A stretch of 64,000 nt of DNA from Candidatus Competibacteraceae bacterium (GTDB taxonomy: Bacteria; Pseudomonadota; Gammaproteobacteria; Competibacterales; Competibacteraceae). The notes under the pieces were generated by a model. It saw only the letters and a program-made list of their open reading frames with translations, was not told the origin of the DNA and did no database searches. The translations under genes and the position numbers were made by a program. Within the stretch, counting starts at the first letter, position 1. The number at the start of each line of letters is the position of its first letter. This document shows, piece by piece, positions 52,237 to 61,948 of this stretch. Where the stretch lies: contig CP065007.1 in the NCBI GenBank assembly GCA_016699715.1, positions 2,790,001 to 2,854,000 on the forward strand. The letters run 5' to 3'.

Positions 52237-55200
52237 GAGGGTTCTCCTGGGGTTTCGAACGGTGGGTTGCTATCCAGCTTCACTACGACCTGATGGATAT
52301 TGCCGTCCCGAAACAGCGGTACGCACGCCGCACCGTCGTCGATCAGGCCGGGCACATCGTCGATTTCCACCGCCGCGACCCGTTCCGCCCGGCCATTGGG
52401 GTTGCACACCTCGATTTCATAGACCGCCTCGCCGTCCGGCAAGCGGTAGCGCAGGCTGAAGCCCGGCCAACCGTCCGGGATGCGGGGCCGCAAGCGCAGG
52501 CTATGCCCCTCGTCCAGTTCCAGGCCGAGAATGGATTCCAGCATCACCCGCAGCAGCCAGCCGGCCGAGCCGGTGTACCAGCTCCAGCCGCCACGGCCGA
52601 CATGCGGGGGCGCGCCGTACACGTCGGCGGCCACCACGAACGGTTCCAGCCGGTAGCGCGCCACCGCTTCGGGGGTCGAGGCGTGGCTGATCGGGCTCAG
52701 CATCTCCAGCAGTTGGACGGCCCGGTCGCGCCGGCCCAACTCCGCCAGCGCCCGTACCACCCACAACGCCGCGTGGGTGTACTGTCCGCCGTTCTCCCGC
52801 ACCCCGGCGACGTAGCCCTTGATATAACCGGGATCGTGCGGGGTATGTTCGAACGGCGGCGCCAGCAAACGGATCAAACCGTCTTCTTCCGCCACCAGAT
52901 GGCGCTCGACCGCATCCAGCGCCGCTTCGGCGCGGGCCGGCGGCGCGGCTTGGGAGATCACCGCCCAAGCCTGCGCCAGCGCGTCGATTTGACATTCATC
53001 GCTGGCGGAAGAGCCCAGCACCGCGCCATCGTCGTACCAGGCGCGGCGATACCATTCCCCATCCCAACCATCCCGATTGAGCGCCTCGGCCAGATGGCGA
53101 CGAAACGCCGCGTAGCGCCGCGCCCGGTTGTAATCACCGTGCTGGCCGCACACGCCCACGAACTCGCCAAGGATGTGGTAGAGAAAAAAGCCCAGCCAAA
53201 CGCTTTCGCCGCGCCCTTCCCGGCCGACCCGGTTCATGCCGTCGTTCCAGTCGCCGCCGCCCATCAGCGGCAAGCCGTGCGCGCCCTGAGTCAATGAGCG
53301 GTCCAGCGCCCGGCAGCAGTGTTCGTACAGACTGGCCGTTTCGTCCGCTTCGTCCGGTTCCAGGAATGCCTCGTCTTCGCCCGATCCGAGTAGCCGCGCC
53401 TTGAGAAAAGACACCGGTTCGCCGAACAGGCTCCAGTCGCCGGTGGCGCGGGCGTAAAAAGCCGCCAGGCAGGGCAGCCACAGCAGATCGTCGCTGAACC
53501 GGGTGCGGACGCCCTGACTCAACGGTGGATGCCACCAGTGCAACACATCGCCCTCGACGAACTGATGAGCGGCGTGCAACAACAACTGCCGACGGGTCAG
53601 TTCGGGATCGTGATGGATCAGCGCGGCGGCATCCTGCAACTGGTCGCGAAACCCGAAAGCCCCGCCCGACTGATAGAAGGCCGAACGGCCCCAAAGCCGG
53701 CAACTCAGCGTCTGGTAAGCGGCCCAGCCGTTGACCAGCAGATCGAGCGCCGGCACCGGCGTTTTAACCCGCACCGCGGACAACCAGTCCCGCCAGAACT
53801 CCCGAACCTCGGCCAGGGCCGCCGCGATCGCGCCATCTTCGCGGTAGCGGGCCGTCAGTCGGCGCACCTCGTCCCGGCCGTCGGCTTCGCCCAGCAAAAA
53901 AGCCTGCTCCAGCATCGCCCCCGGCTCCAGTCGGATCATGGTTTGCAGCACGAAGCAGGGATCGAGATCCGAGCCCAGCCGCCCGCTCAGCATCTGGCCA
54001 CGCGCCAGCGCCGCCGGACGGGCGGGGTGGCCGTGACGACCGATAAATTCGGCGCGGTCACCGCTAAAGTACAGTGGAACACTGTCGAATGGCGCGACGG
54101 CGGCGAAGGCGATCCGGCCGGAGAATTCCCGATTGTGGTTTTCGGCCAGCAGGATGCCGGCCGCCGCATCCCGCTCGATCCGGGTCCGCGCCGTGCTCTC
54201 GCCCGGTAACACGCCCAGCACCAGCCGGGCATAGGCGAACAGGGACAAGCGGCGCGGCCGGTCGCTGGTATTGCGCAGCCGGACCCAGGCGATTTTGACC
54301 GGGTCCTCGCGCGGCGCGAACAAACACAATTCCTGCTCCAATCCCTGGTGGTGATGGCGGTAGCGACTGTAGCCGAAACCGTGACGGATTTCGTGGAACA
54401 CCGGTTGCGGGGTCGGGCCGGGCGCCAGCGACCAGAACGCGCCGCTGTCCTCGTCGCGCAGATACCAAGCCTCGCCGTGCGGGTCCAGCACTGGGTCGTT
54501 GTACCAGGGGGTCAGCCGGTTCTCACGGCTGTTCTGGCTCCAGGTGCAACCGGCGCCGGTCTCGCTGGCGATAAAGCCAAATCCCGGGTTGGCGATCACG
54601 TTGGTCCAGGGTTGCGGCGGCAGGCCCAATCGACCGCCGGCCTCCGGTTGGAGCCGAATGACGTATTCCGTACCGTCGGCGCTGAAGCCGCCATGGCCAT
54701 TCCAGAACTGGAGTGGCTCCTCGTCGAGCGGGAGTTCGACCGCGGGCGCGAGGGGAAATGCCGGCGGCGGGGCCACGGTTTCCGCCGCAATCCGGCGGGT
54801 TGACACCGGTTCGGTCGGGCCGCCCGACGCCGCCCGAAATGCACCTTCGATCGCCGCCACCGAGGCATGGCCCGCCGCCAGCGCCAGCGCCTGTTCCCGC
54901 GTGGCCGCCGCGCCGAGCAGGAACGTCAAACACGCCTCCCCGCCGGGCTCCAGCTCCACCGTCCGGCGCAGGCTGACGATCGGGTCCAGCACCTTGCCGA
55001 CCGTGCCGGACAAGGGTTCGGATTCCACCAAAGCCCGCGGCGCGGCCAGCGTGTAGCCCCGGCCGATGAAGCGGGCGCGGTCGGTTTCGTATTGTGGCGA
55101 TTCGGCATGATCCGCTTCGCCGACCAGCGCGTGGACCAGCCAGCATTCCGGCTCGTGTGGCGCGCGCGGTCGGCGCCGGGCCAGCAGCGCCCGCTGTTCC

Positions 55201-55691
55201 GCTACCCACTCGGTTTGGACGAACAGTTTGGAAAAAGCCGGATGCGCGGCGTCGGCGGCCCAGTCGTTCAACACCACTTCGGCGTAACTGCTCAGCTCGA
55301 TCCGCCGGGGCCGGTCGCCGAGATTGCGCAGGGTTAGCCGCCGCAGTTCCCCATCGATGTCGGCCGGTACGCAGGCTTCGAGGCAAGCGTCGATTTCTTC
55401 ATGCCGGCACAGCAGTTCGGTCAGGGCGGGACCGAAGCGGCCGGACCGGCGTTCCGCCGTTCCCGCCGCCGGCTGCTGGCCCAGTGACCAGAACGCGCCG
55501 CTGTCGAGATCGCGCAGGTACAGGAAGAAACCGTCGCCGTCTTCGAGGGGATCGGCGCTCCAGCGGGTCAGTGCCAGCTCGCCCAGCAGGGCGCAGCCGG
55601 TACCGCTGGCGGTGAGCAAGGTAGCGTAGCGGCCGTTGGTCAATACCTGCCCGCCGAACAGCTGGGCGGATTTGGATAAGGCGGCGCGCAT
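52233..55691 (-). CDS. GH94 glycoside phosphorylase (beta-1,2-oligoglucan phosphorylase-like)
   Basis: 1152 residues, about the length of 1,2-beta-oligoglucan phosphorylases and of the GH94 part of NdvB. N-terminal beta-sandwich GQVLTNGRYATLLTASGTG; a repeat of it follows (ADGTEYVIRLQPEAG). The (alpha/alpha)6 catalytic domain has the acid Asp in GGGDWNDGMNRVGREG (about 815), FRDQLQDAAALIHHDPELT before it, and GYVAGVRENGGQYTHAALWV and GRGGWSWYTGSAGWLLRVML after it. No signal peptide: cytoplasmic, releasing glucose-1-phosphate from beta-glucan oligomers. The start ATG has GGGAG 7 bases upstream. It is upstream of the DJ-1 gene and downstream of the discoidin glycosidase, all on the minus strand. 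Confidence 0.88.
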   Translation of the reverse strand: MRAALSKSAQLFGGQVLTNGRYATLLTASGTGCALLGELALTRWSADPLEDGDGFFLYLRDLDSGAFWSLGQQPAAGTAERRSGRFGPALTELLCRHEEIDACLEACVPADIDGELRRLTLRNLGDRPRRIELSSYAEVVLNDWAADAAHPAFSKLFVQTEWVAEQRALLARRRPRAPHEPECWLVHALVGEADHAESPQYETDRARFIGRGYTLAAPRALVESEPLSGTVGKVLDPIVSLRRTVELEPGGEACLTFLLGAAATREQALALAAGHASVAAIEGAFRAASGGPTEPVSTRRIAAETVAPPPAFPLAPAVELPLDEEPLQFWNGHGGFSADGTEYVIRLQPEAGGRLGLPPQPWTNVIANPGFGFIASETGAGCTWSQNSRENRLTPWYNDPVLDPHGEAWYLRDEDSGAFWSLAPGPTPQPVFHEIRHGFGYSRYRHHHQGLEQELCLFAPREDPVKIAWVRLRNTSDRPRRLSLFAYARLVLGVLPGESTARTRIERDAAAGILLAENHNREFSGRIAFAAVAPFDSVPLYFSGDRAEFIGRHGHPARPAALARGQMLSGRLGSDLDPCFVLQTMIRLEPGAMLEQAFLLGEADGRDEVRRLTARYREDGAIAAALAEVREFWRDWLSAVRVKTPVPALDLLVNGWAAYQTLSCRLWGRSAFYQSGGAFGFRDQLQDAAALIHHDPELTRRQLLLHAAHQFVEGDVLHWWHPPLSQGVRTRFSDDLLWLPCLAAFYARATGDWSLFGEPVSFLKARLLGSGEDEAFLEPDEADETASLYEHCCRALDRSLTQGAHGLPLMGGGDWNDGMNRVGREGRGESVWLGFFLYHILGEFVGVCGQHGDYNRARRYAAFRRHLAEALNRDGWDGEWYRRAWYDDGAVLGSSASDECQIDALAQAWAVISQAAPPARAEAALDAVERHLVAEEDGLIRLLAPPFEHTPHDPGYIKGYVAGVRENGGQYTHAALWVVRALAELGRRDRAVQLLEMLSPISHASTPEAVARYRLEPFVVAADVYGAPPHVGRGGWSWYTGSAGWLLRVMLESILGLELDEGHSLRLRPRIPDGWPGFSLRYRLPDGEAVYEIEVCNPNGRAERVAAVEIDDVPGLIDDGAACVPLFRDGNIHQVVVKLDSNPPFETPGEPS

Positions 55692-55736
55692 GAAAATTCT
55701 CCCGGCAAACCTGAAGCGATGGAGGAAAGTGTAGCT

Positions 55737-58700
55737 TTATCGAGCGGGGATGCCGGGGTAATGCAAGTCCACTTCAGCCGGAAACCGGTCGATCCGCACG
55801 GTTTCGGCGGTCAGGGCCGGGACCGGCTGGCCATTGACCGTCACCGTCCGTAGCGGCCGATCGAGCGGCGAGTGCAGCACGATGCCCCCCGGCGGCACGA
55901 CCACATCGCCGCTTAAGCGCACTCGCAGCGTGTCCGGACCGCTCATCGCCATCCGGTAATTCAGGGTACCGTGCCAGGTCGGCAGGCGCTTGACCGTCAC
56001 TCCTTCCGGACTGGTCGCCCAGGCGGGTGGAATACCGGCGCCGATCACCAGTGCCTGATCGGCCTCGCGTTCGTAGGCGAACAGGGCACGCGCCGCGCGG
56101 ATGAAGTCGGAACCGATCCAGGTGTGCGGCATGTCGCCGATGAAGCGGGGTGCGCGGGGTGCGCGCCACACCACTTCCGCCCAGTGGTTCCAGGCCGCCG
56201 GCCGCTGGCCTTCGAAAAAGAACGCCAGTTGCCGCAGCGCCTGGTCGCGCTGGCCCAGCCGGATCATGGTGCCGACCACCCGCAGTTCATAGGGCGTGTA
56301 CGCTTCCCAAGTGGCGTCCGCAAGACGCTGGCGAAAAAATTCGTCGTAGCGCTCGAAGGTGCGGTCCAGCGCCGGTTGCGGCAGCCAACCCAACTCGCCG
56401 CCCGGATCGACGGCGATGGTGGTCGCGGTGGGGTCGAAGTCGCCCAGTTCGACCGCGCCGGGAATGAAGTCGATCCAATGCAACTTCATGGCTTCGGAAA
56501 TGGAAGCGTACAGATCCTCGCGGAACGCCCGATGCATCGCCGCGAACCGTTCCGCCTCGGCGTCCTCGCCCAGCACCGCCGCCATGGCGGCCGCATCCTT
56601 GAGGCCGCGCAGCACGAAGAAATTGTCCCAATAGGAATGGCGCGGCTGGCTGGCGTAGCCCTCGTGACTGATCGATTCCGGCACCAACCCCCGATAGGGC
56701 ACATAGTCGGGATCGGCCCGGTACTTCTCGGTCAGGCGCTGCTGACGCAGCGAGTCGATGTAGCCGACTGTCTTGATCACATACGGCCACATTTCGCGCA
56801 GGAAACCGACATCGCGGGTGTAGCGGTAGTACTCCATCACCGCGAAGATGAATTCGCCGTGGCTGTCGTTTTCGGGGACCGGATCGGCGCCGCGCTGGTC
56901 CACACAGCAGGGAATTCGGCCATCGGCGGCTTGATAGGGCGCGTACCATTGCAGAAATTCCCGCACCTCCTCGGTATAACCCATCCCCAGCAGCGCCGCC
57001 GAGGTGAGCGCGCCGTCGCGGATCCAGGAGCGGGCGTAGGCGCGCGAGCCCGGCTGGATGGCGGGACCGTCGCGGTTGATCAGGATATAGGCCAGATTGC
57101 TCTTGATGCTGTCGGCGATCCGCCGGGCGACCGGCGGCAGATCCAGTTCGACCCGGTCCAGTCGCGTTTCCCACTCCCGCCGGGTTTGCTCCAGCACCTG
57201 ATTGGCGCGGACGGAAGCCTCGGCATCGGTCGGCGCCAGCGGGCCGGCCTCGGCCGCGCGGAAGGGGATGCGCAGGTAGACCTCGCGCCCCTCGCCGGGC
57301 CGCAGGTCCCAGCCGTACTCCAGCGCGCCGGAGGCGTAGCCAAAAGCGTCGTCCACCGCAACGCGGTCGGGCAGCTTGCCGGCCGCCAGATAATCGATGA
57401 TCGGCCCCTGGTCGAAGGTGGCGGCGCGGAAGCGGTCAGGCTCGGTCAGCACGGCGATCGCCTGGTCGGTCCGGTTCACCCGGATCGCACGGTCGGCATA
57501 GCTCAGCTCGTGGATGGGGGAAACGCCGCCTTGCGTGTTCAGCGATTGCCAGGGCGGGTTGACCTGAAACGGCCGCACCGCCAGGAACAGGGTGACATGG
57601 CGGGTTTCGGCGCTCAGGTTTTCCAGCCGGTAGCGGGCGTACAGGGTCGATTTACCCGGCTGGCCGGCGGCGAAGACGGTGATCGCCAGCCAGAAATGCT
57701 CGTGCTCCCAGCGCACGCTGGGGATGGGCAGATAGCCGTTGGCCAGATCCTGGACCGGCTCCACGTCGGCCCAGGTGAGCAAGCGGCCGTCGGCGAACAG
57801 AAACGGCGCGAGGGTGAAGCCGCCTTTATTCACTTCCAGCGTGCCGTCTTCGTCGAACAGCGCCTCCTTGCCATCGCCGCTCACCCCCACCACGGTCCAA
57901 TAGCACTGCTCGCCCTGGAAATAGCGCGGGTAGTAACCGCGCGGGTTGTCGCGGGCGATGGCCTCGAAAAAGTGGTTGGGGGAGCTGGAAAACTCGTAGG
58001 ACTGCATCTGGACGCGGCCAATGCCGTAGCCGCGGTGCCGGCTGCTGCGTTGCAGGTTCAGGCGCAGGTAGCGCGATTCGGCGTCGGGCAGGTACAGGTA
58101 ATCGCGCCGGCCATTGCCATCGCGCACGGTGTAAACCGTCCGCCAGTCGCTACCGTCGTCGGAAACCTGTACCTGATAATCGCTGGCGTAATCGTCCGGG
58201 TCCCAGTCGATCACCAGGCCGCCGTATTCGCGCGGAACCAGAAAATCCAGTAATAACCACTGGTCTTCGGCCAGCGCGCCACTGTGCCAACTCGTGGCCG
58301 GGTCGGCGTCGAACACCGCCGCCGGTGGACGGTCCGCAATCGCGGTCGAGGCGCTGGCCACCGGTTGCAGCGTGTAGGCATGGGTCGGCTCGCGTTGTTC
58401 GAAGGTTAACTCGTCGATCCAGATCGAGCCCTTACCGTGGCCTTGCGCCCCCGGCAGGATGGCGAATTCGACCACCGCCACTTCTTCCAGCGGGCCGCCC
58501 GGACCCCAGGCCCGACTAAGATGGCGCTTCTTGACGGCGATGGGCCGCCATTCGCGGGGAAAGGCGTAGTCGCGCTGCTTGAACCACCAGACGTTCTGCT
58601 TCGGATCGATCAGCTTGAACTCGAAATCGCCGACCGGCGCCTCGCCGCGCAGCTGGAAGTGAAACGCGAAATTGTCGGGCAGGCGCAGGCGAAATTCCTT

Positions 58701-58970
58701 GCGGGCGATCGCCCAGCCGGCGCCGTCCTGAAACTCGAAATCCAGCCGCATGCCGCGACCGGTACGGCCGGCATCCCGCGCGATCTCCAGCCGCGTGCCG
58801 GGCGACGTGGCGACGCTCCAGCCGTCCAGATTTTCGAAATCGTCAAGCGGCACGGTTTTGCGCTCGTTCGCACCGCCGGATGGCGTGGGCGAAACCGCCA
58901 GGATGGAGGCGGGCAGCACGGTCAGGATCGTCATGAAAATCAGAGCAGGCAGGGCGCGGACTGGCGACAT
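55737..58970 (-). CDS. Secreted discoidin-domain six-hairpin glycosidase
   Basis: 1077 residues from ATG 58970, which begins a signal peptide (MSPVRALPALIFMTILTVLP); the frame extends to 59174 but that part is not signal-like. A carbohydrate-binding-like domain (VPLDDFENLDGWSVATSPGT, about 40-200) and an F5/8 (discoidin) domain (SWHSGALAEDQWLLLDFLVP ... YLRLNLQRSSRHRGYGIGRV, about 215-345) are followed by a large (alpha/alpha)6 domain: SRAYARSWIRDGALTSAALL, CVDQRGADPVPENDSHGEFI, HSYWDNFFVLRGLKDAAAMA and MPHTWIGSDFIRAARALFA. Its substrate is unknown; location next to GH94 and the glycoamylase-like gene suggests it trims a glucan in the periplasm before uptake. Confidence 0.82.
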   Translation of the reverse strand: MSPVRALPALIFMTILTVLPASILAVSPTPSGGANERKTVPLDDFENLDGWSVATSPGTRLEIARDAGRTGRGMRLDFEFQDGAGWAIARKEFRLRLPDNFAFHFQLRGEAPVGDFEFKLIDPKQNVWWFKQRDYAFPREWRPIAVKKRHLSRAWGPGGPLEEVAVVEFAILPGAQGHGKGSIWIDELTFEQREPTHAYTLQPVASASTAIADRPPAAVFDADPATSWHSGALAEDQWLLLDFLVPREYGGLVIDWDPDDYASDYQVQVSDDGSDWRTVYTVRDGNGRRDYLYLPDAESRYLRLNLQRSSRHRGYGIGRVQMQSYEFSSSPNHFFEAIARDNPRGYYPRYFQGEQCYWTVVGVSGDGKEALFDEDGTLEVNKGGFTLAPFLFADGRLLTWADVEPVQDLANGYLPIPSVRWEHEHFWLAITVFAAGQPGKSTLYARYRLENLSAETRHVTLFLAVRPFQVNPPWQSLNTQGGVSPIHELSYADRAIRVNRTDQAIAVLTEPDRFRAATFDQGPIIDYLAAGKLPDRVAVDDAFGYASGALEYGWDLRPGEGREVYLRIPFRAAEAGPLAPTDAEASVRANQVLEQTRREWETRLDRVELDLPPVARRIADSIKSNLAYILINRDGPAIQPGSRAYARSWIRDGALTSAALLGMGYTEEVREFLQWYAPYQAADGRIPCCVDQRGADPVPENDSHGEFIFAVMEYYRYTRDVGFLREMWPYVIKTVGYIDSLRQQRLTEKYRADPDYVPYRGLVPESISHEGYASQPRHSYWDNFFVLRGLKDAAAMAAVLGEDAEAERFAAMHRAFREDLYASISEAMKLHWIDFIPGAVELGDFDPTATTIAVDPGGELGWLPQPALDRTFERYDEFFRQRLADATWEAYTPYELRVVGTMIRLGQRDQALRQLAFFFEGQRPAAWNHWAEVVWRAPRAPRFIGDMPHTWIGSDFIRAARALFAYEREADQALVIGAGIPPAWATSPEGVTVKRLPTWHGTLNYRMAMSGPDTLRVRLSGDVVVPPGGIVLHSPLDRPLRTVTVNGQPVPALTAETVRIDRFPAEVDLHYPGIPAR

Positions 58971-59112
58971 GATGGGCACGAACACTCGTCGGAAAATTCT
59001 CGCATTGTTAGGGGGGTTCCGTGACGGGCGGTCTGGAACAGGTGAAACAAAAGCGGCCCGTGACGAAAAAAGCCTTTCAACTTTAGCCGGCGTTTTTCCG
59101 CGCCGCGCGGCT

Positions 59113-60027
59113 TCAGAAATCCTTGCGCAAATCCATGCCCGCATACAGGCCCGCGACCTGCTCGGCGTAACCATTGAACGGCAAGGTATCGCGGCGAAAG
59201 AAATCGCCGACCCGCCGCTCTCTTTTCTGGCTCCAGCGCGGGTGATCGACCGCTGGATTGACGTTGGCGTAGAATCCGTATTCGCTGGGACCTTCGCTGG
59301 CCCAGGTGGTGCGCGGCCGCTGCTCGGTAAAGCGAATCTTGACGATGGACTTGATGCTCTTGAAACCGTACTTCCACGGCGTCACCAGCCGCAGCGGCGC
59401 GCCATTCTGATTAGGCAGTGCCTTGCCGTACAGCCCGGTCGCCAGCAGGGTCAGCGGATGCATCGCCTCATCCATCCGCAAGCCTTCCACATAGGGCCAG
59501 TCCAGCAACCGGGTCCGTTGTCCCGGCATCCGCGCCGGATCGAGCAGGGTGGTGAATTCGACATATTTCGCGCTGGCGGTCGGCTGGAATCGCGGCAAAA
59601 TCTGGCCAAGAGGAACGCCCAGCCACGGCACCACCATCGACCAGGCTTCCACGCAGCGCAGCCGGTAGATGCGTTCCTCGGCCGGGTGCGGGGCCAGAAA
59701 ATCCTCCAGCGCGTACCGGCCCGGCTTTTCGCAGTGACCCTCGACCGTCACCGACCAGGGACTGGTTTTCAGGCTGCCGGCGTTCTCGGCCGGGTCGGTT
59801 TTGCTGGGTCCGAATTCGTAAAAATTGTTGTAGGAAGTCACTTTCTCGTAGGGCGTCGGCGTGAGATCGTCATCCGCCGCCTGGGCAAGGTCGCCGCGCA
59901 GCACTGGCGGCAGCAGCGCGGCGGCGCCCAATACGGCGGCGCCTTTCAGAAACTCGCGGCGGCGGACGTACCATTCGGGCGGGGTGATTTCGGACGGACG
60001 GATATCGGCGGGTTTCTTGATCAGCAT
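59113..60027 (-). CDS. msrP: Protein-methionine-sulfoxide reductase catalytic subunit MsrP
   Basis: 304 residues from ATG 60027 (MLIKKPADIRPSEITPPEWY); a 17-codon upstream extension is in frame. Twin-arginine signal RRREFLKGAAVLGAAALLP. The molybdenum-cofactor fold of MsrP includes TPYEKVTSYNNFYEFG, the molybdopterin-ligand Cys in YRLRCVEAWSMVVPWLGVPL (about 150), and PNQNGAPLRLVTPWKYGFKS. MsrP repairs oxidised methionine in periplasmic proteins. Its membrane partner MsrQ is not next to it, which is unusual. Confidence 0.92.
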   Translation of the reverse strand: MLIKKPADIRPSEITPPEWYVRRREFLKGAAVLGAAALLPPVLRGDLAQAADDDLTPTPYEKVTSYNNFYEFGPSKTDPAENAGSLKTSPWSVTVEGHCEKPGRYALEDFLAPHPAEERIYRLRCVEAWSMVVPWLGVPLGQILPRFQPTASAKYVEFTTLLDPARMPGQRTRLLDWPYVEGLRMDEAMHPLTLLATGLYGKALPNQNGAPLRLVTPWKYGFKSIKSIVKIRFTEQRPRTTWASEGPSEYGFYANVNPAVDHPRWSQKRERRVGDFFRRDTLPFNGYAEQVAGLYAGMDLRKDF

Positions 60028-60295
60028 GACGCGGCGCTCCCACGGTGGATTCTGCTCGTTGTGACCGGCGATGCCCACGCGAGTTGCGTGGGCGGGCCGG
60101 AACTTGACGGCCTCTCCCGAAATACGCTCTATTGCTCATTTGAACACGGTTAAGAAGCATTTAACCGCCAGATTGTATAATCTTCACCGTCTTCCACCCG
60201 AAGCGGGGTTCTTGCCCTGGGGACACCCAAGCTTCCGGCTCGCTTCGGCGGATGTTTTCGCCAGATAACCGTCAACTTGGCAGGACACAACCAGC

Positions 60296-60793
60296 ATGAA
60301 TCCACTGGTGGGTTTGATCATGGGCTCCAAATCCGACTGGAGTACCCTGGAACACGCGGCGAACACGCTGGACGCGCTCGGCGTGCCGCATGAAGTACGA
60401 GTGGTATCGGCCCACCGCACGCCCGATCTGCTGTTCGAGTACGCCGCCGGCGCCGAGACCCGCGGTTTGGAGGTCATCATCGCCGGGGCCGGCGGCGCCG
60501 CCCACCTGCCGGGCATGGTCGCCGCCAAAACGATGTTGCCGGTGCTGGGCGTACCGGTGCAGTCGCAGGCGCTCAACGGCATGGATTCGCTGCTGTCGAT
60601 CGTGCAGATGCCGGGCGGCATCCCGGTCGGCACCCTGGCGATCGGCAAGGCCGGCGCGATCAACGCCGCCCTGCTGGCCGCCGCCCTGCTCGGCAATAAA
60701 TATCCCGCCATCCGCGAAGCCGCGCGCGCGTTCCGCGCGCGGCAGACCGCCGCCGTACTGGCCGAACCCGATCCACGGAATCCGCAACCATGA
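60296..60793 (+). CDS. purE: N5-carboxyaminoimidazole ribonucleotide mutase PurE
   Basis: 165 residues. PLVGLIMGSKSDWSTLEHAA, EVRVVSAHRTPDLLFEYAAG and VIIAGAGGAAHLPGMVAAKT match class I PurE; the conserved His is in SAHRTPD, and LPVLGVPVQSQALNGMDSLL follows. It shifts the carboxylate of N5-CAIR to C4 in purine synthesis. Overlaps purK by four bases (ATGA). Confidence 0.95.
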   Translation: MNPLVGLIMGSKSDWSTLEHAANTLDALGVPHEVRVVSAHRTPDLLFEYAAGAETRGLEVIIAGAGGAAHLPGMVAAKTMLPVLGVPVQSQALNGMDSLLSIVQMPGGIPVGTLAIGKAGAINAALLAAALLGNKYPAIREAARAFRARQTAAVLAEPDPRNPQP

Positions 60794-61902
60794 ACGTCGG
60801 CATCGTCGGCGGCGGCCAATTGGCACGAATGCTGGCGCTGGCCGGCTATCCGCTGGGTCTGCGGTTCCAGGTGCTCGATCCGGCCGCCGATGCCTGTGCC
60901 GGACAGATCGCGCCGCTGATCCAGGGCGATTACGATAACGAGGCCCGGCTCCGGCAACTGGCTGAATGGGCCGAGGTGGTGACCTTCGACTTCGAGAACG
61001 TGCCGGCGGCGGCGGCCCGCGCGCTGGAACGGCAAACCGCGAGTTTCCATCCGCCGGCCGGGGCGCTGGCGGCGGCGCAGGACCGACTGTATGAGAAGGG
61101 CCTGTTCTGGGAACTGGACATCCCGACGCCACCTTTCGCCACGGTCGATAGCCTGGAAGAACTGCGCGCCGCCGCGGTGCGGGTCCATCTGCCGGCGGTG
61201 CTGAAAACCCGTCGGCTGGGTTACGACGGCAAGGGCCAACGGGTGCTGCGCGCACCCGAAGACATCGAACCCGCCTGGCGGGCGTTGGGCGACGTGCCGC
61301 TGCTGCTGGAGGGCTTCGTGCCTTTTCAGCGGGAAGTGTCGGTGCTGGCGGCACGCGGCCGCGACGGCGCGACCGTGTTTTACCCGTTGGTGGAAAACCA
61401 CCATCGTAACGGTATCCTGCGACTGTCGCGGGCGCCGTTGGCCGCGCCGGAGCTGGAACGTGAAGGCTGGAATCACGCCCGCCGACTGCTGGAGCGGCTG
61501 AATTACGTCGGGCTGCTGGCGATCGAGTTCTTCGTGCGGGACGACCGGCTGATCGCCAACGAAATGGCCCCGCGCGTCCACAACTCCGGGCACTGGACCA
61601 TCGAGGGCGCGGTAACCAGCCAGTTCGAAAACCATCTACGGGCGATTCTCGGTCTGCCGCTGGGTTCGACCGCCGCCGTCGGCCATTCCGTCATGCTGAA
61701 CTGCATCGGCGCGATGCCCGAGCGAGCGGCGGTGCTGGCCGTGCCCGGCGCGCATTATCACGCCTACGGCAAAGCGCCGCTTCCAGGCCGCAAGGTCGGG
61801 CATCTGACCCTGCGGGCGGAGCATCCCGACGCGCTGCAAACCGGCCTCGACCAGTTGCTGCCGCTGGTCGGTCTCGAAGCCGGCGAATTCGGCCGAGGCT
61901 GA
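60790..61902 (+). CDS. purK: N5-carboxyaminoimidazole ribonucleotide synthase PurK
   Basis: 370 residues. N-terminal GIVGGGQLARMLALAGYPLG, ATP-grasp segment LKTRRLGYDGKGQRVL, LLLEGFVPFQREVSVLAARG, and EMAPRVHNSGHWTIEGAVTS with the metal-binding Asn. It carboxylates AIR with ATP and bicarbonate to give N5-CAIR for PurE. Translation is coupled to purE. The end converges on oxyR with about 46 bases between. Confidence 0.95.
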   Translation: MNVGIVGGGQLARMLALAGYPLGLRFQVLDPAADACAGQIAPLIQGDYDNEARLRQLAEWAEVVTFDFENVPAAAARALERQTASFHPPAGALAAAQDRLYEKGLFWELDIPTPPFATVDSLEELRAAAVRVHLPAVLKTRRLGYDGKGQRVLRAPEDIEPAWRALGDVPLLLEGFVPFQREVSVLAARGRDGATVFYPLVENHHRNGILRLSRAPLAAPELEREGWNHARRLLERLNYVGLLAIEFFVRDDRLIANEMAPRVHNSGHWTIEGAVTSQFENHLRAILGLPLGSTAAVGHSVMLNCIGAMPERAAVLAVPGAHYHAYGKAPLPGRKVGHLTLRAEHPDALQTGLDQLLPLVGLEAGEFGRG

Positions 61903-61948
61903 TGGGTTCCTGGAGCCAAGCCAGCATCCGGCTCGTCTCCCGGTCCCC

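Noticed and set aside
55971..58253. 760-codon plus-strand frame opposite the discoidin glycosidase
   Set aside because: Antisense shadow of a gene with recognised domains; composition typical of reversed codons.
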